Source of the DNA: an uncultured Bacilli bacterium
GTDB taxonomy: Bacteria; Bacillota_I; Bacilli_A; RF39; UBA660
NCBI GenBank assembly: GCA_947589735.1
Contig: CANQCR010000001.1
Span: forward strand, 62,001-126,000
Direction: 5' to 3'
Length of the DNA: 64,000 bases
Below are positions 48,713-58,197 of this stretch, in pieces; position 1 is the first letter of the stretch; each line of letters begins with the position of its first letter. Made by a program: the position numbers and the translations under genes. The notes beneath the pieces were generated by a model that did not search any database, was not told where the DNA came from, and worked only from the letters and a program-made list of their open reading frames with translations.

Positions 48713-49006
48713 ATGAATTTCTATAACCCTTATTTATATTCTATGCCCGTTGAGGCAGCCGCACCAAGTTTACTGAGTAGATTTAGTTTTTCATCGCTTA
48801 TTAATGGCGCTAGTAGAACTTTAAATCTTGTCAATCAAGCTATTCCCGTTGTTAAACAAATGTCACCGATGATGAAAAACTTAAAAACGATGTTTAACGT
48901 TATGAATGAGTTTAAAAAAGCGGATATTGAAAATAGTATTCAAAGTATTGAAGAAGCCAATAATATTGTAAGAACCTCTAGTGACGGTCCTACTTTCTTC
49001 ATCTAA
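48713..49006 (+). CDS. YqfQ/VrrA-like small protein
   Basis: ORF with AGGAGG RBS; adjacent to trmK-sigA as in Bacillus; weak similarity by eye. Confidence 0.5.
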   Translation: MNFYNPYLYSMPVEAAAPSLLSRFSFSSLINGASRTLNLVNQAIPVVKQMSPMMKNLKTMFNVMNEFKKADIENSIQSIEEANNIVRTSSDGPTFFI

Positions 49007-49042
49007 AAAAGGAAAAGATATGTTTAATCTTTTCCTTTTTCA
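49006..49042. terminator. Bidirectional terminator
   Basis: AAAAAGGAAAAGAT-ATGTTTA-ATCTTTTCCTTTTT. Confidence 0.8.
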
Positions 49043-49668
49043 ATTAATTTTTCTAGCTTGTTAATTTCTTTTTGATTTTTAAAACGAACCCGAAAAGAAC
49101 TATTATCTAATTCTTTTTTAATATTAATAAGTTTTTCTAATTCATAAAGCAAATAAGTATGATCTTCACGAACGATAGGTCCATACTGATAATCTAACTT
49201 GGAATATTTTCTTTTTCCACGTTCAAAAAGAATAATGACATATCCTTTATCATAGTCGTTGATAAACTTTTCATCAGTTATAATAAAACCTAAAGAAACA
49301 ACAAAACGTCTTAACTCTTCTAAATGATTATGCGTAGCAATAACTAAGTGATCACTTAATTTCTTACCCGTTAAAATCTTTTTTATCGTAGCCGTTCCCA
49401 TTCCCGCTAAAACGATATAATCATCTTTTTCTAAAGGGATATTATCTAGTCCATTACTAACGATAGTTTTAACATTGGACTTATACTTTTGAATATTTAA
49501 ATTGGCTCCTGAAATAGCTTTTTCATTAACATCACTAGCTAGACAAGTACAATCTTTTTCATTAGAAAGATAGATGGATAAAAGAGCATGATCGCAACCT
49601 ACATCAATAACATGACTATGACTTGGAATCATATCCGCAATCGTTTTTAATCTTTTAGATATATGCAC
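49024..49668 (-). CDS. trmK: tRNA (adenine(22)-N(1))-methyltransferase TrmK
   Basis: ISKRLKTIADMIP, VIDVGCDHALLSIYL, VLAGMGTATIKKIL. Confidence 0.92.
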   Translation of the reverse strand: MHISKRLKTIADMIPSHSHVIDVGCDHALLSIYLSNEKDCTCLASDVNEKAISGANLNIQKYKSNVKTIVSNGLDNIPLEKDDYIVLAGMGTATIKKILTGKKLSDHLVIATHNHLEELRRFVVSLGFIITDEKFINDYDKGYVIILFERGKRKYSKLDYQYGPIVREDHTYLLYELEKLINIKKELDNSSFRVRFKNQKEINKLEKLIEKGKD

Positions 49669-50756
49669 TATTCACCTATATAATCACGCAATTTACGGCT
49701 TCTTGATGGATGACGTAATTTACGTAAAGCTTTAGCTTCAATTTGACGAATACGTTCCCTAGTTACTCCAAACATCTGACCTACTTCTTCAAGCGTTCTT
49801 GGTTTACCATCTTCAAGGCCAAAACGCAAGCGAACAACTTTTTCTTCTCTTTCCGTTAACGTCTCTAAAACTTGGCTTATCTCATCTTTTAACATTTCAT
49901 TAGTAGCGTATTCTTCTGGACTTAAACTACGTTCATCTTTGATAAAGTCCCCTAGATGAGAGTCATCTTCTTCACCGATTGGCGTTTCCAAACTAACAGG
50001 ATCTTGACTAATTTTATAAATCTCACGAATCTTATCAACGCTAGTATTCATCTTTTTAGCTAATTCCTCTTCCGTTGGTTCCCGGTTTAATTCAAGCGTT
50101 AATTGTCGTTGAACACGCGCTAATTTGTTAATTGTTTCAACCATATGAACAGGAACTCGGATGGTTCTTGCTTGATCGGCTATAGCTCTTGTAATCGCCT
50201 GACGAATCCACCATGTCGCATAAGTTGAAAACTTATAACCTTTTGATACATCAAACTTATCAACGGCTTTCATAAGACCAATATTACCTTCTTGAATTAA
50301 ATCCAAAAAAAGCATACCTCGGCCAACATATCTTTTAGCAATACTAACAACTAAACGAAGGTTAGCTTCAGCTAAAGTATTTTTGGCTTCATTATCACCA
50401 GCCATAATCTTGTCAGCTAAAGCTGATTCTTCTTCAAGCGTCAATAATTTAATTTGACCAATCTCTTTTAAATACATCCGAACCGGATCATTGATAGTTA
50501 AATCTTTGGTTAGAGTTGAATCATCAAGTAATAACTTATCGCCTTCACCTTCCGTATCATCTTCCTCAGAAACAATGGCAATATTATTTTGACTAAAAGT
50601 ATTATATAAATCATCTAGTGAATCAGAATCAAGTTCTAGTCCTTTTAAAGATTTAGCTAACGCTTCATAGGTAATAAATCCTTTTTCCTTACCTTGTTTT
50701 ACTAATTCTTCTTTTCTTTCATCAAATGTTTTAATTTCATCAATCATTTTCTTCAC
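49668..50756 (-). CDS. rpoD: RNA polymerase primary sigma factor
   Basis: [76 protein letters not shown]. Confidence 0.98.
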   Translation of the reverse strand: MKKMIDEIKTFDERKEELVKQGKEKGFITYEALAKSLKGLELDSDSLDDLYNTFSQNNIAIVSEEDDTEGEGDKLLLDDSTLTKDLTINDPVRMYLKEIGQIKLLTLEEESALADKIMAGDNEAKNTLAEANLRLVVSIAKRYVGRGMLFLDLIQEGNIGLMKAVDKFDVSKGYKFSTYATWWIRQAITRAIADQARTIRVPVHMVETINKLARVQRQLTLELNREPTEEELAKKMNTSVDKIREIYKISQDPVSLETPIGEEDDSHLGDFIKDERSLSPEEYATNEMLKDEISQVLETLTEREEKVVRLRFGLEDGKPRTLEEVGQMFGVTRERIRQIEAKALRKLRHPSRSRKLRDYIGE

Positions 50757-52479
50757 TCCTTAATTTATCGGCAATCAATTTATTACCTAAAGCTAATTTC
50801 GCATCATAATCGATAGCTTGATACAATTGTTGTTGATATTTACTACGTTCTTCTTTTTGACTTTCCATTTGAATATTTTTTATATAATCATCAATCGCAT
50901 TAGGGCTAAAGGAAGATGAATCTAACACCTCAATTTCCCCTAGTGTTTTAAGCAAATCATCATCACCCGTTAATTCGGTCATCAAATCAGCGATAGCAAT
51001 ATAACCATACTTTTTATAAAAAGCACTTATTTGAAAAGCTAGGCTACGATAATTTTTATCGGGAATATATAAATGACTCTTATCATACTTTTTAATGACA
51101 TCAATATCTTTTAACATATAATAAATAAGAGCATTTAAAGATTCCTTGTAACGACGATTCTTGGGGGATACTTTCTTTGGTGTTGGAAGCTTCAAATCTT
51201 TCGTGGGCGTTAGTTTAGCTAGAATCGTCTCTTTATCAAGACCTGATTCTTTAACTAAACGATTGATTGTTACACTTCTTAAAATATCATCATCAATCGC
51301 GTTAATCTCTGATATCATCGCATTAACATAATTAGCAAGGCCTTCGGCCGTACTTAGATTCGTCTCACTTTTAATTAAAAGGGCTTTAAACTCCATAACA
51401 TCATAGGCTTTATCTAATAATTCTTGAAACTTATCTTTGCCCTCTTTTGAAATAAACTCATCCGGATCTTCATCATTAGGGATTCTTACAATTTTAGGAT
51501 TAATTCCAACTTTTTGTAATTCACTAATCGCCAGCTTAGTAGCTTTTAAGCCAGCCGCATCACCATCAAAGCATAAAATAACATTAGATGACAAACGTTT
51601 AATAAGATTGCTCTGAGATGAGCCAAAAGCTGTTCCTAAGGTCGCTACAACATTATTAATACCAACGCTATAAGCACGAATAACATCCATTGGTCCTTCC
51701 ATGATAATAATTTCTTTTTTAGCACGAGCAGCATCTTTAGCACGATGATAATTATATAGGAAATCACGCTTTTTAAAGATATCTGTCTCTTTGGAGTTAA
51801 CATATTTATTAGTTATATCGCCTTCATAGGCTCGTCCATTATAACCAATTACGTGGCCATAAATATCATGCAAAGGAAACATAATACGGTGACGATATAT
51901 GTCATACAAGCCATCGTCATTGGCATTAGCAAGACCACTTTTTAAAATGTCTTTATCCGTAAAACCTTTCTTTTCTAAAAGTTTAACTAACATATTATAA
52001 TCATCTAAAGAAAGGCCAATATCAAAAGTCTTTATCGCATCATCAGTGATATCTCGCTTTGTTAAATAATCACGCGCGCTAGCACCTTCTTTAGTTTTTA
52101 AATTATTTTGATAAAACTTTTGACTAAGTTCATACATTTCATATAAGTTTTTATTTTTATTATTGGCTAAATAATCATCATTAGGTTTTATATCAAGTGT
52201 AACCCCACACATATCAGCACACTTTTTAACAGCTTCAAGAAAAGATATATGTTCAAAGTTTTGAATAAAATGAAACACATTACCGGTAGCGCCACAAGAA
52301 AAGCATGTATATATTTGTTTTTCTTTAGAAACACTCATACTTGGTGAATGATCATCATGAAAAGGACATACACCAAAATAATTTTTACCACGCATAGAAA
52401 GAGGTACATAACTTGAAATGACTTCAACGATGTCAACTTTATTTTTTATTTCATTAATTAAAGTATTATCAAGTCGCAT
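50740..52479 (-). CDS. dnaG: DNA primase
   Basis: [36 protein letters not shown] zinc finger; [19 protein letters not shown]. Confidence 0.97.
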   Translation of the reverse strand: MRLDNTLINEIKNKVDIVEVISSYVPLSMRGKNYFGVCPFHDDHSPSMSVSKEKQIYTCFSCGATGNVFHFIQNFEHISFLEAVKKCADMCGVTLDIKPNDDYLANNKNKNLYEMYELSQKFYQNNLKTKEGASARDYLTKRDITDDAIKTFDIGLSLDDYNMLVKLLEKKGFTDKDILKSGLANANDDGLYDIYRHRIMFPLHDIYGHVIGYNGRAYEGDITNKYVNSKETDIFKKRDFLYNYHRAKDAARAKKEIIIMEGPMDVIRAYSVGINNVVATLGTAFGSSQSNLIKRLSSNVILCFDGDAAGLKATKLAISELQKVGINPKIVRIPNDEDPDEFISKEGKDKFQELLDKAYDVMEFKALLIKSETNLSTAEGLANYVNAMISEINAIDDDILRSVTINRLVKESGLDKETILAKLTPTKDLKLPTPKKVSPKNRRYKESLNALIYYMLKDIDVIKKYDKSHLYIPDKNYRSLAFQISAFYKKYGYIAIADLMTELTGDDDLLKTLGEIEVLDSSSFSPNAIDDYIKNIQMESQKEERSKYQQQLYQAIDYDAKLALGNKLIADKLRSEEND

Positions 52480-52634
52480 AGCATCACTTCCTAAAATAAC
52501 ATTTCCAATAATAATATACGATGAAAATGAATCATTTCCTTTTTTTAAACACTATTTTTTTACATTTTTTGAAAATTAGGAGTATATTTTTCCCAAATTA
52601 GTCCATATTATAACACATTTTTTAAAAAATGGAT

Positions 52635-52660
52635 AAAAAAGAGAACTATAAAAGTTCTCC
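52635..52660 (-). terminator. Intrinsic terminator downstream of comEC
   Basis: GGAGAACTTTTATAGTTCTCTTTTTT minus strand. Confidence 0.75.
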
Positions 52661-52786
52661 ATCTATATAAAAACGCTAATACGCGATTAGCGTACGCTAA
52701 AATTAGGCTAATGTTAAAAATAATTATCTATTTTTAATATATCCTAATCTTTCATATTATATGCATTATTAAGTTTATAGTGCAGT

Positions 52787-54850
52787 TTAATTCATACTAT
52801 TTTTATAATAAAAAGATTTTTTATTTAAAACTATTTCGATTCCGCCATCTTGATCCGTTCGAAGAATTTTTGATTTTTTTAAAATGTTTAAAACGCTTTC
52901 CTTAGGATGATTATAGCGATTATTTAGCCCAACACTTATAATGGCATAACAAGGATTTATAGCGCTAACGAAGGATGATGAGGTTGATGTATCTGAACCA
53001 TGATGTCCCACCTTTAAAAAGGTAATATTATTTAAATTATATTTTTTTATAATATCAATTTCCCTATTAACTCCAGCATCACCCATAAACAAAAAAGAAT
53101 AACGACCTACCTTAAAATAAATGACATTAGAATTATCGTTCTCATTATCATATAACCCGGTATTTAAAAAGATAAGCTGGTAAGATTTTTTCTTAATTGT
53201 TTTCGCACCCTTAAAATAATTTATTTTAGCTTGCTTTAAATTATCAATTAAGCCTCGTTCTAATAAGTTATCTTCACCTTGATTAAAAATGACATTAGCA
53301 ACCTTAAAATGCTTAACTAAATATTCCATCCCACCAATATGATCATAATCACCATGGGTTAAGATAACATAATCTAATTTATGAACACCCAAAGCTTTTA
53401 AAGTGGGTATCGTAATATATTCACTTACATTATAAGTATTATCACGTGATAACTTATTAGCGCAATCAATTAAAATGTTTCCTCCGTTATGTGGAAGTCT
53501 AATTAGAGTTGTATCGCCTTGTCCTACATTTAAAATATTAATAATAACGCTCGTATTTAGATAACTAAAATGATAATGAATAAAAACTAAAGAAACAAGG
53601 ATTAACCAAGAATGATATTTTTTTCTAATAAGACCTTGGATGACAAAATAGATGACTATATAATAAATTAACATTGCCCACAAGGACATATGACATAAGG
53701 GTATATTTATAGCGTATCTACTAGTTAAAAGTGATAATTTTTCCATAAAAGTAATTACAAAGTTAAAAAGTCCTGCTAAAGGAGGAAAAACAAAATATAG
53801 GAGAGTCAAAGGAAAGACAATAAAAGAAATAAGGGGAATAAAGATAATATTTAAAAATGGCGTTAAAAGATTAAGTGAAAAATAACTATTAACAACTAAA
53901 GGTATACTCGCAAGAAATGAGATTAAAGATGTCATTAAAACTTTAAGAAAATAATTATGATACTGACTAGCAATATAACCAAAACGAATTAAGCTATACG
54001 ATATCGTATAACTAAAAAGGAAACCATTATTATAGATAAAATAAGGATTATAAATAATGTTAACGCTAAAAAGATATAACAAAAGATAATCGGTTTTAAT
54101 GCCTAATTTAAATTGCTTATTTAAAAGGCATAGTATAAATAGTAAAACAGCTCTAATAATTGATGGATTATAACTAGTTAAATCCATATATAAAAGAAGG
54201 AAAAGCATAGTTATTACATTAATAATATTATCCTTTTTAAAAAACTTATGTAAGATAAAATAAATAATAGCTACAAGGAGAGTCACATGCATACCGGATG
54301 TAGCAAATAAATGACTAATACCATTTACCTTATAACTATTTTTAACTTCCTCAGATATTAAACTATTCTCACCTAAAATAAAAGTTTTTAAATAAGCAAT
54401 TTGTTCTTTATCATTTAGATAGTGGATAATTTTATTTTTAATTTTATAGCGTAAAGAGGTATTTTTCTTAATCACGTCTATTTGAAGTGGTTCCATTAAA
54501 TAATTTACTTTTTGACTTCGAAGATAGTTTTGATAATTAAATAAGTAAAAGTTTTCTTGCCCCTCAGGATAGGTTAAATTACCTTGAACTTTAATATTAT
54601 CCCCTACTTCAAGGGTGGGAAAAGATGACGCATTTACATAATAACGTATTAAAACATCATCGACCATAAGCGTTATACGATCATCACTACTAGTCATTTT
54701 TCTAATTGTTCCAGTAATGGAAGTATCAGACAATTGATAATCTGTTTTAAAAATATCATTATGAATGATAATGCTTGCGTAAATAATAGATAAAGCAAGG
54801 AAAGAATAAACAAAATATTTAGACGCCAACGCGATCTTTAATTTTTTCAT
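52787..54850 (-). CDS. comEC: DNA internalisation competence protein ComEC/Rec2
   Basis: GISHLFATSGMHVTLLVAIIY; MBL domain LTHGDYDHIGGMEYL, FLKVGHHGSDTSTSSSF; start set at MKKLKI. Confidence 0.93.
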   Translation of the reverse strand: MKKLKIALASKYFVYSFLALSIIYASIIIHNDIFKTDYQLSDTSITGTIRKMTSSDDRITLMVDDVLIRYYVNASSFPTLEVGDNIKVQGNLTYPEGQENFYLFNYQNYLRSQKVNYLMEPLQIDVIKKNTSLRYKIKNKIIHYLNDKEQIAYLKTFILGENSLISEEVKNSYKVNGISHLFATSGMHVTLLVAIIYFILHKFFKKDNIINVITMLFLLLYMDLTSYNPSIIRAVLLFILCLLNKQFKLGIKTDYLLLYLFSVNIIYNPYFIYNNGFLFSYTISYSLIRFGYIASQYHNYFLKVLMTSLISFLASIPLVVNSYFSLNLLTPFLNIIFIPLISFIVFPLTLLYFVFPPLAGLFNFVITFMEKLSLLTSRYAINIPLCHMSLWAMLIYYIVIYFVIQGLIRKKYHSWLILVSLVFIHYHFSYLNTSVIINILNVGQGDTTLIRLPHNGGNILIDCANKLSRDNTYNVSEYITIPTLKALGVHKLDYVILTHGDYDHIGGMEYLVKHFKVANVIFNQGEDNLLERGLIDNLKQAKINYFKGAKTIKKKSYQLIFLNTGLYDNENDNSNVIYFKVGRYSFLFMGDAGVNREIDIIKKYNLNNITFLKVGHHGSDTSTSSSFVSAINPCYAIISVGLNNRYNHPKESVLNILKKSKILRTDQDGGIEIVLNKKSFYYKNSMN

Positions 54851-55469
54851 ACACGGATGATCCAATACCACTTACATTCATAATATCTTCGGGTGTTTTA
54901 AAATTACCGTTCGTCTTTCGATATTCGATAATGCTTTTTGCCTTACTCTCACCAATGCCATCTAAAGTCATTAATTCTTCAAGAGTGGCCGTATTAATAT
55001 TAACAACTCCATTTGTTTTCTCATTAGTGTTATCCTTAGAATTATTTAGACAAGTTGTATTATCTAGAGTTGGACAGTTACATGAACTAATCATATATTT
55101 AGAAGACGATTGTTCTAATTTAAACTCTTTAATTTCATCTTTAGTATAGACCCATATAACCATCTCATCAGTTACTTTCGCACTTAAATTAATATAATTA
55201 GTATTAGCTGTTTTCTTTAAACCCCCAGCTAAGGCGATAACATCATTAACCCTTTTATCGGAATCGACTTCATAAACGCCTGGTTTATTAACCGCCCCTT
55301 TAATGTCAACTTTATATTTACTAATCTCTTTCGTTTCTTCTTTTATCGTTGGTTCGGTTACTTCTTCTAAAGACTCTACTTCTTCACTCGCCTTAGGCTC
55401 TTCATTAAAAAGAAAGGCTATCCCTCCGATAACTAAAATTAAAAGGCCAATAATAATTTTATTTTTCAT
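54819..55469 (-). CDS. comEA: Competence protein ComEA (SLBB + helix-hairpin-helix)
   Basis: VDIKGAVNKPGVYEV; VNINTATLEELMTLDGIGESKAKSIIEYR. Confidence 0.95.
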   Translation of the reverse strand: MKNKIIIGLLILVIGGIAFLFNEEPKASEEVESLEEVTEPTIKEETKEISKYKVDIKGAVNKPGVYEVDSDKRVNDVIALAGGLKKTANTNYINLSAKVTDEMVIWVYTKDEIKEFKLEQSSSKYMISSCNCPTLDNTTCLNNSKDNTNEKTNGVVNINTATLEELMTLDGIGESKAKSIIEYRKTNGNFKTPEDIMNVSGIGSSVYEKIKDRVGV

Positions 55470-55571
55470 ATTTCACCCCCCTATTAAATTATTATTGAAA
55501 AGATATCGCTTTCCTTTTTCTTTTTAATAAAAAATGCGATATAATTAAAATAAGATACTAAGGAGGATTAT

Positions 55572-57344
55572 ATGTGTGGAATCATCGGAATTAAAAGTAG
55601 CGATAATGACGTTATCAAAAAGACACTTAATTGTCTTCATCACCTAGAATATCGAGGTTATGACTCATCAGGAATTGCTTACCTCGATCACGATAAAATT
55701 AAAATTATCAAAAAGAAAGGTCGCATCAGCGACTTAGAAGAAAAAATAGATTTTTCTTGTGAAACTAATTTAGCGATTGCGCACACCAGATGGGCCACTA
55801 ATGGGAAAGCAAATGATACTAATGCGCATCCACATCATATGGGTCAGGTTACCCTCGTTCATAATGGTATTATTGAAAATGCCGCCATCTTAAAAAAAGA
55901 ATTAGAAAAGAAAAATTACCATTTTAAATCAGATACCGATACGGAAGTCATAGCGGCCCTTTTAGATGATATGGTTAACCAAACACATGATAAAATGGAA
56001 GCTTTAAAGGAACTTAAAACAAAATTAGTAGGAAGTTATGCCTTAGGAATACTTTTTGATAATGATGATGCATTATACGCTGTTAAAAAAGATAGCCCCC
56101 TTATTTTAGGACTAGATACTAATAGTTATTTTATCGCTTCAGATGTTCCGGCTATTTTAGATTATACAAATAAATATATTGTGTTAGAAGATAATGATAT
56201 CGTTAAAATCGATACTACATATCATATCTACCCAGAGCAAGCATCAAGAAAAATACATCACTTTACTTCTTCTTATAGTTTAGATGATAAAGATGGATTC
56301 GCTCATTACATGTTAAAAGAAATTAACGAACAACCAGGAATTATCTATCACCTTCTATCAAAATATCTAAAAAATGATTTAATCGATCTTCCTGATTTAA
56401 CAATTTATCAACAAATTGATATCGTTGGGTGTGGTTCTGCATATCACACCGCCCTTGTTGCTAAAACACTTTTTGAAGAATATAGCGATACCAAAGTTTC
56501 AGCCTATGTTGCTAGTGAATATCGCTATCAAAAAAACTTTTATAGTTCAAATAGTATTGTTATTTTTATCTCTCAATCAGGTGAAACAGCCGATACGCTA
56601 GCTTGTGTTAGACAAGTTAAAGAAAAAGGGATACCTTCTTTAGCCATTGTCAATACCATATCATCTAGTATTGCTAGAGAATGTGATAATGTTATCTATC
56701 TAGAAGCTGGTCCAGAAATAGCGGTAGCAACAACGAAAGCTTATACAGCTCAAATAACCATTTTATCACTTCTCGCTTTAAAAATATCCTACCAAAAAGG
56801 ATTAATAACTAACTTAGATTCCATAAAAAAAGACATACGTCATATCAAAGAGGTACTTATCCATCTTATTAATGATATTAACTATATTAAGATTGCTAAA
56901 AAGATTTATCAAAGACGGGATATCTTCTTTATCGGGCGACTAATCGACTATGCTATAGCTCTAGAGGGTTCTTTAAAATTAAAAGAAATATCCTATATTC
57001 ATAGTGAAACATACCCGGCTGGTGAATTAAAACATGGAACCATTTCTTTAATTGAAGATGGTAGTCCCGTTATTTCGGTTATAACTTATGATAAAATAAT
57101 TGATAAAACCATTAGTAATATTGAGGAAGTAAAAGCAAGGGGTGCTTATAATATTGTCTTAACTAATCAAAACATTACTTCCAAAGCCTTTGATTATGTT
57201 ATCCAAATTCCTAAAGTTAATGCTTTTCTTAATCCCATTATAACGATTATTCCTTTACAACTACTAGCCTATTACGTCGCAAGATTAAATGGTTGTGATA
57301 TTGATAAACCACGTAATCTAGCTAAATCAGTAACAGTTGAATAA
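55572..57344 (+). CDS. glmS: Glutamine--fructose-6-phosphate aminotransferase
   Basis: MCGIIGI, HHLEYRGYDSSGIA, SQSGETADTLA, AVATTKAYTAQ, ending KSVTVE. Confidence 0.98.
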   Translation: MCGIIGIKSSDNDVIKKTLNCLHHLEYRGYDSSGIAYLDHDKIKIIKKKGRISDLEEKIDFSCETNLAIAHTRWATNGKANDTNAHPHHMGQVTLVHNGIIENAAILKKELEKKNYHFKSDTDTEVIAALLDDMVNQTHDKMEALKELKTKLVGSYALGILFDNDDALYAVKKDSPLILGLDTNSYFIASDVPAILDYTNKYIVLEDNDIVKIDTTYHIYPEQASRKIHHFTSSYSLDDKDGFAHYMLKEINEQPGIIYHLLSKYLKNDLIDLPDLTIYQQIDIVGCGSAYHTALVAKTLFEEYSDTKVSAYVASEYRYQKNFYSSNSIVIFISQSGETADTLACVRQVKEKGIPSLAIVNTISSSIARECDNVIYLEAGPEIAVATTKAYTAQITILSLLALKISYQKGLITNLDSIKKDIRHIKEVLIHLINDINYIKIAKKIYQRRDIFFIGRLIDYAIALEGSLKLKEISYIHSETYPAGELKHGTISLIEDGSPVISVITYDKIIDKTISNIEEVKARGAYNIVLTNQNITSKAFDYVIQIPKVNAFLNPIITIIPLQLLAYYVARLNGCDIDKPRNLAKSVTVE

Positions 57345-57376
57345 AAAAAGAAATACGTAAAATGTATTTCTTTTAT
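57344..57376. terminator. Bidirectional terminator
   Basis: AAAGAAATAC-GTAAAAT-GTATTTCTTTT. Confidence 0.7.
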
Positions 57377-58182
57377 TTTTTCTCACGCTTAATTAGCTTA
57401 GCATGTAAAACAATTTTATCAGTATCATTATGACAAGTTGATAATGTAATAATTTTATCATTAGCTGTTAAGTTAACTTTATAATTATAGACACTTCTAT
57501 TTTTTAATTTATTTAGAAAAGCTAAATATTCTTCATCATCACTAAAATCAATTTGTAAATAATCATTCGTCGTTTTAATGCGATAAGTACTAAAGACTTG
57601 CCACAAAGTATTTTCCGTTTCAGTTGATATTTTAACAATATGGTTATCTTTGTTAGAATACCAACTCTTTTTAACTGTTTCTCGTAAAGAGCCAAACATT
57701 GTTTTATTAACTCGACCATGACCATAAAGAATGGTATTTTTATCATAATCTTTTTTATTATTACGGTAATCCATAAAGATCCAGCCCGCTGTATTATACG
57801 TACGATCGAATTGGTGCGTTAAATAATATTTGTTATCTTTCGTTTGAACAAAAGGATAATTGACATTGGTACCGGCTACTTGAATCCAACCGACAACTTC
57901 TTTATTCTTTTTTTTAAGCTCACTGAAATCGACATCAATTAAGTTAACCTTAATGTAATCCCAATAGGGATCGGCCTTATCTTTAACAGGATTAACAACT
58001 TCCGTCGCTAGCGTATCCTCTTTTTCGTAAACTTCCGTATCTTGTTCAATCTCTTCAGTTTGATCTTCAATCTTTTGGTTTTCTTTTTCCCATGTTAGAA
58101 TATGCCATCCTGAATATACTAGTAAGAACAAACAAGCACATACATCAAAGAAAAAAACTATTTTAGCTATTTTCTTTTTCAT
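57373..58182 (-). CDS. srtB: Class B sortase
   Basis: NTILYGHGRVNKTMFGSLR, catalytic TLSTCHN; N-terminal TM. Confidence 0.9.
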   Translation of the reverse strand: MKKKIAKIVFFFDVCACLFLLVYSGWHILTWEKENQKIEDQTEEIEQDTEVYEKEDTLATEVVNPVKDKADPYWDYIKVNLIDVDFSELKKKNKEVVGWIQVAGTNVNYPFVQTKDNKYYLTHQFDRTYNTAGWIFMDYRNNKKDYDKNTILYGHGRVNKTMFGSLRETVKKSWYSNKDNHIVKISTETENTLWQVFSTYRIKTTNDYLQIDFSDDEEYLAFLNKLKNRSVYNYKVNLTANDKIITLSTCHNDTDKIVLHAKLIKREKK

Positions 58183-58197
58183 AAGTCACCTCTTTAG

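Noticed and set aside
55470-55571. Possible glmS ribozyme/riboswitch upstream of glmS
   Set aside because: The intergenic region is only ~100 bp, AT-rich and holds a plain promoter and RBS; too short and lacking the pseudoknotted ribozyme core
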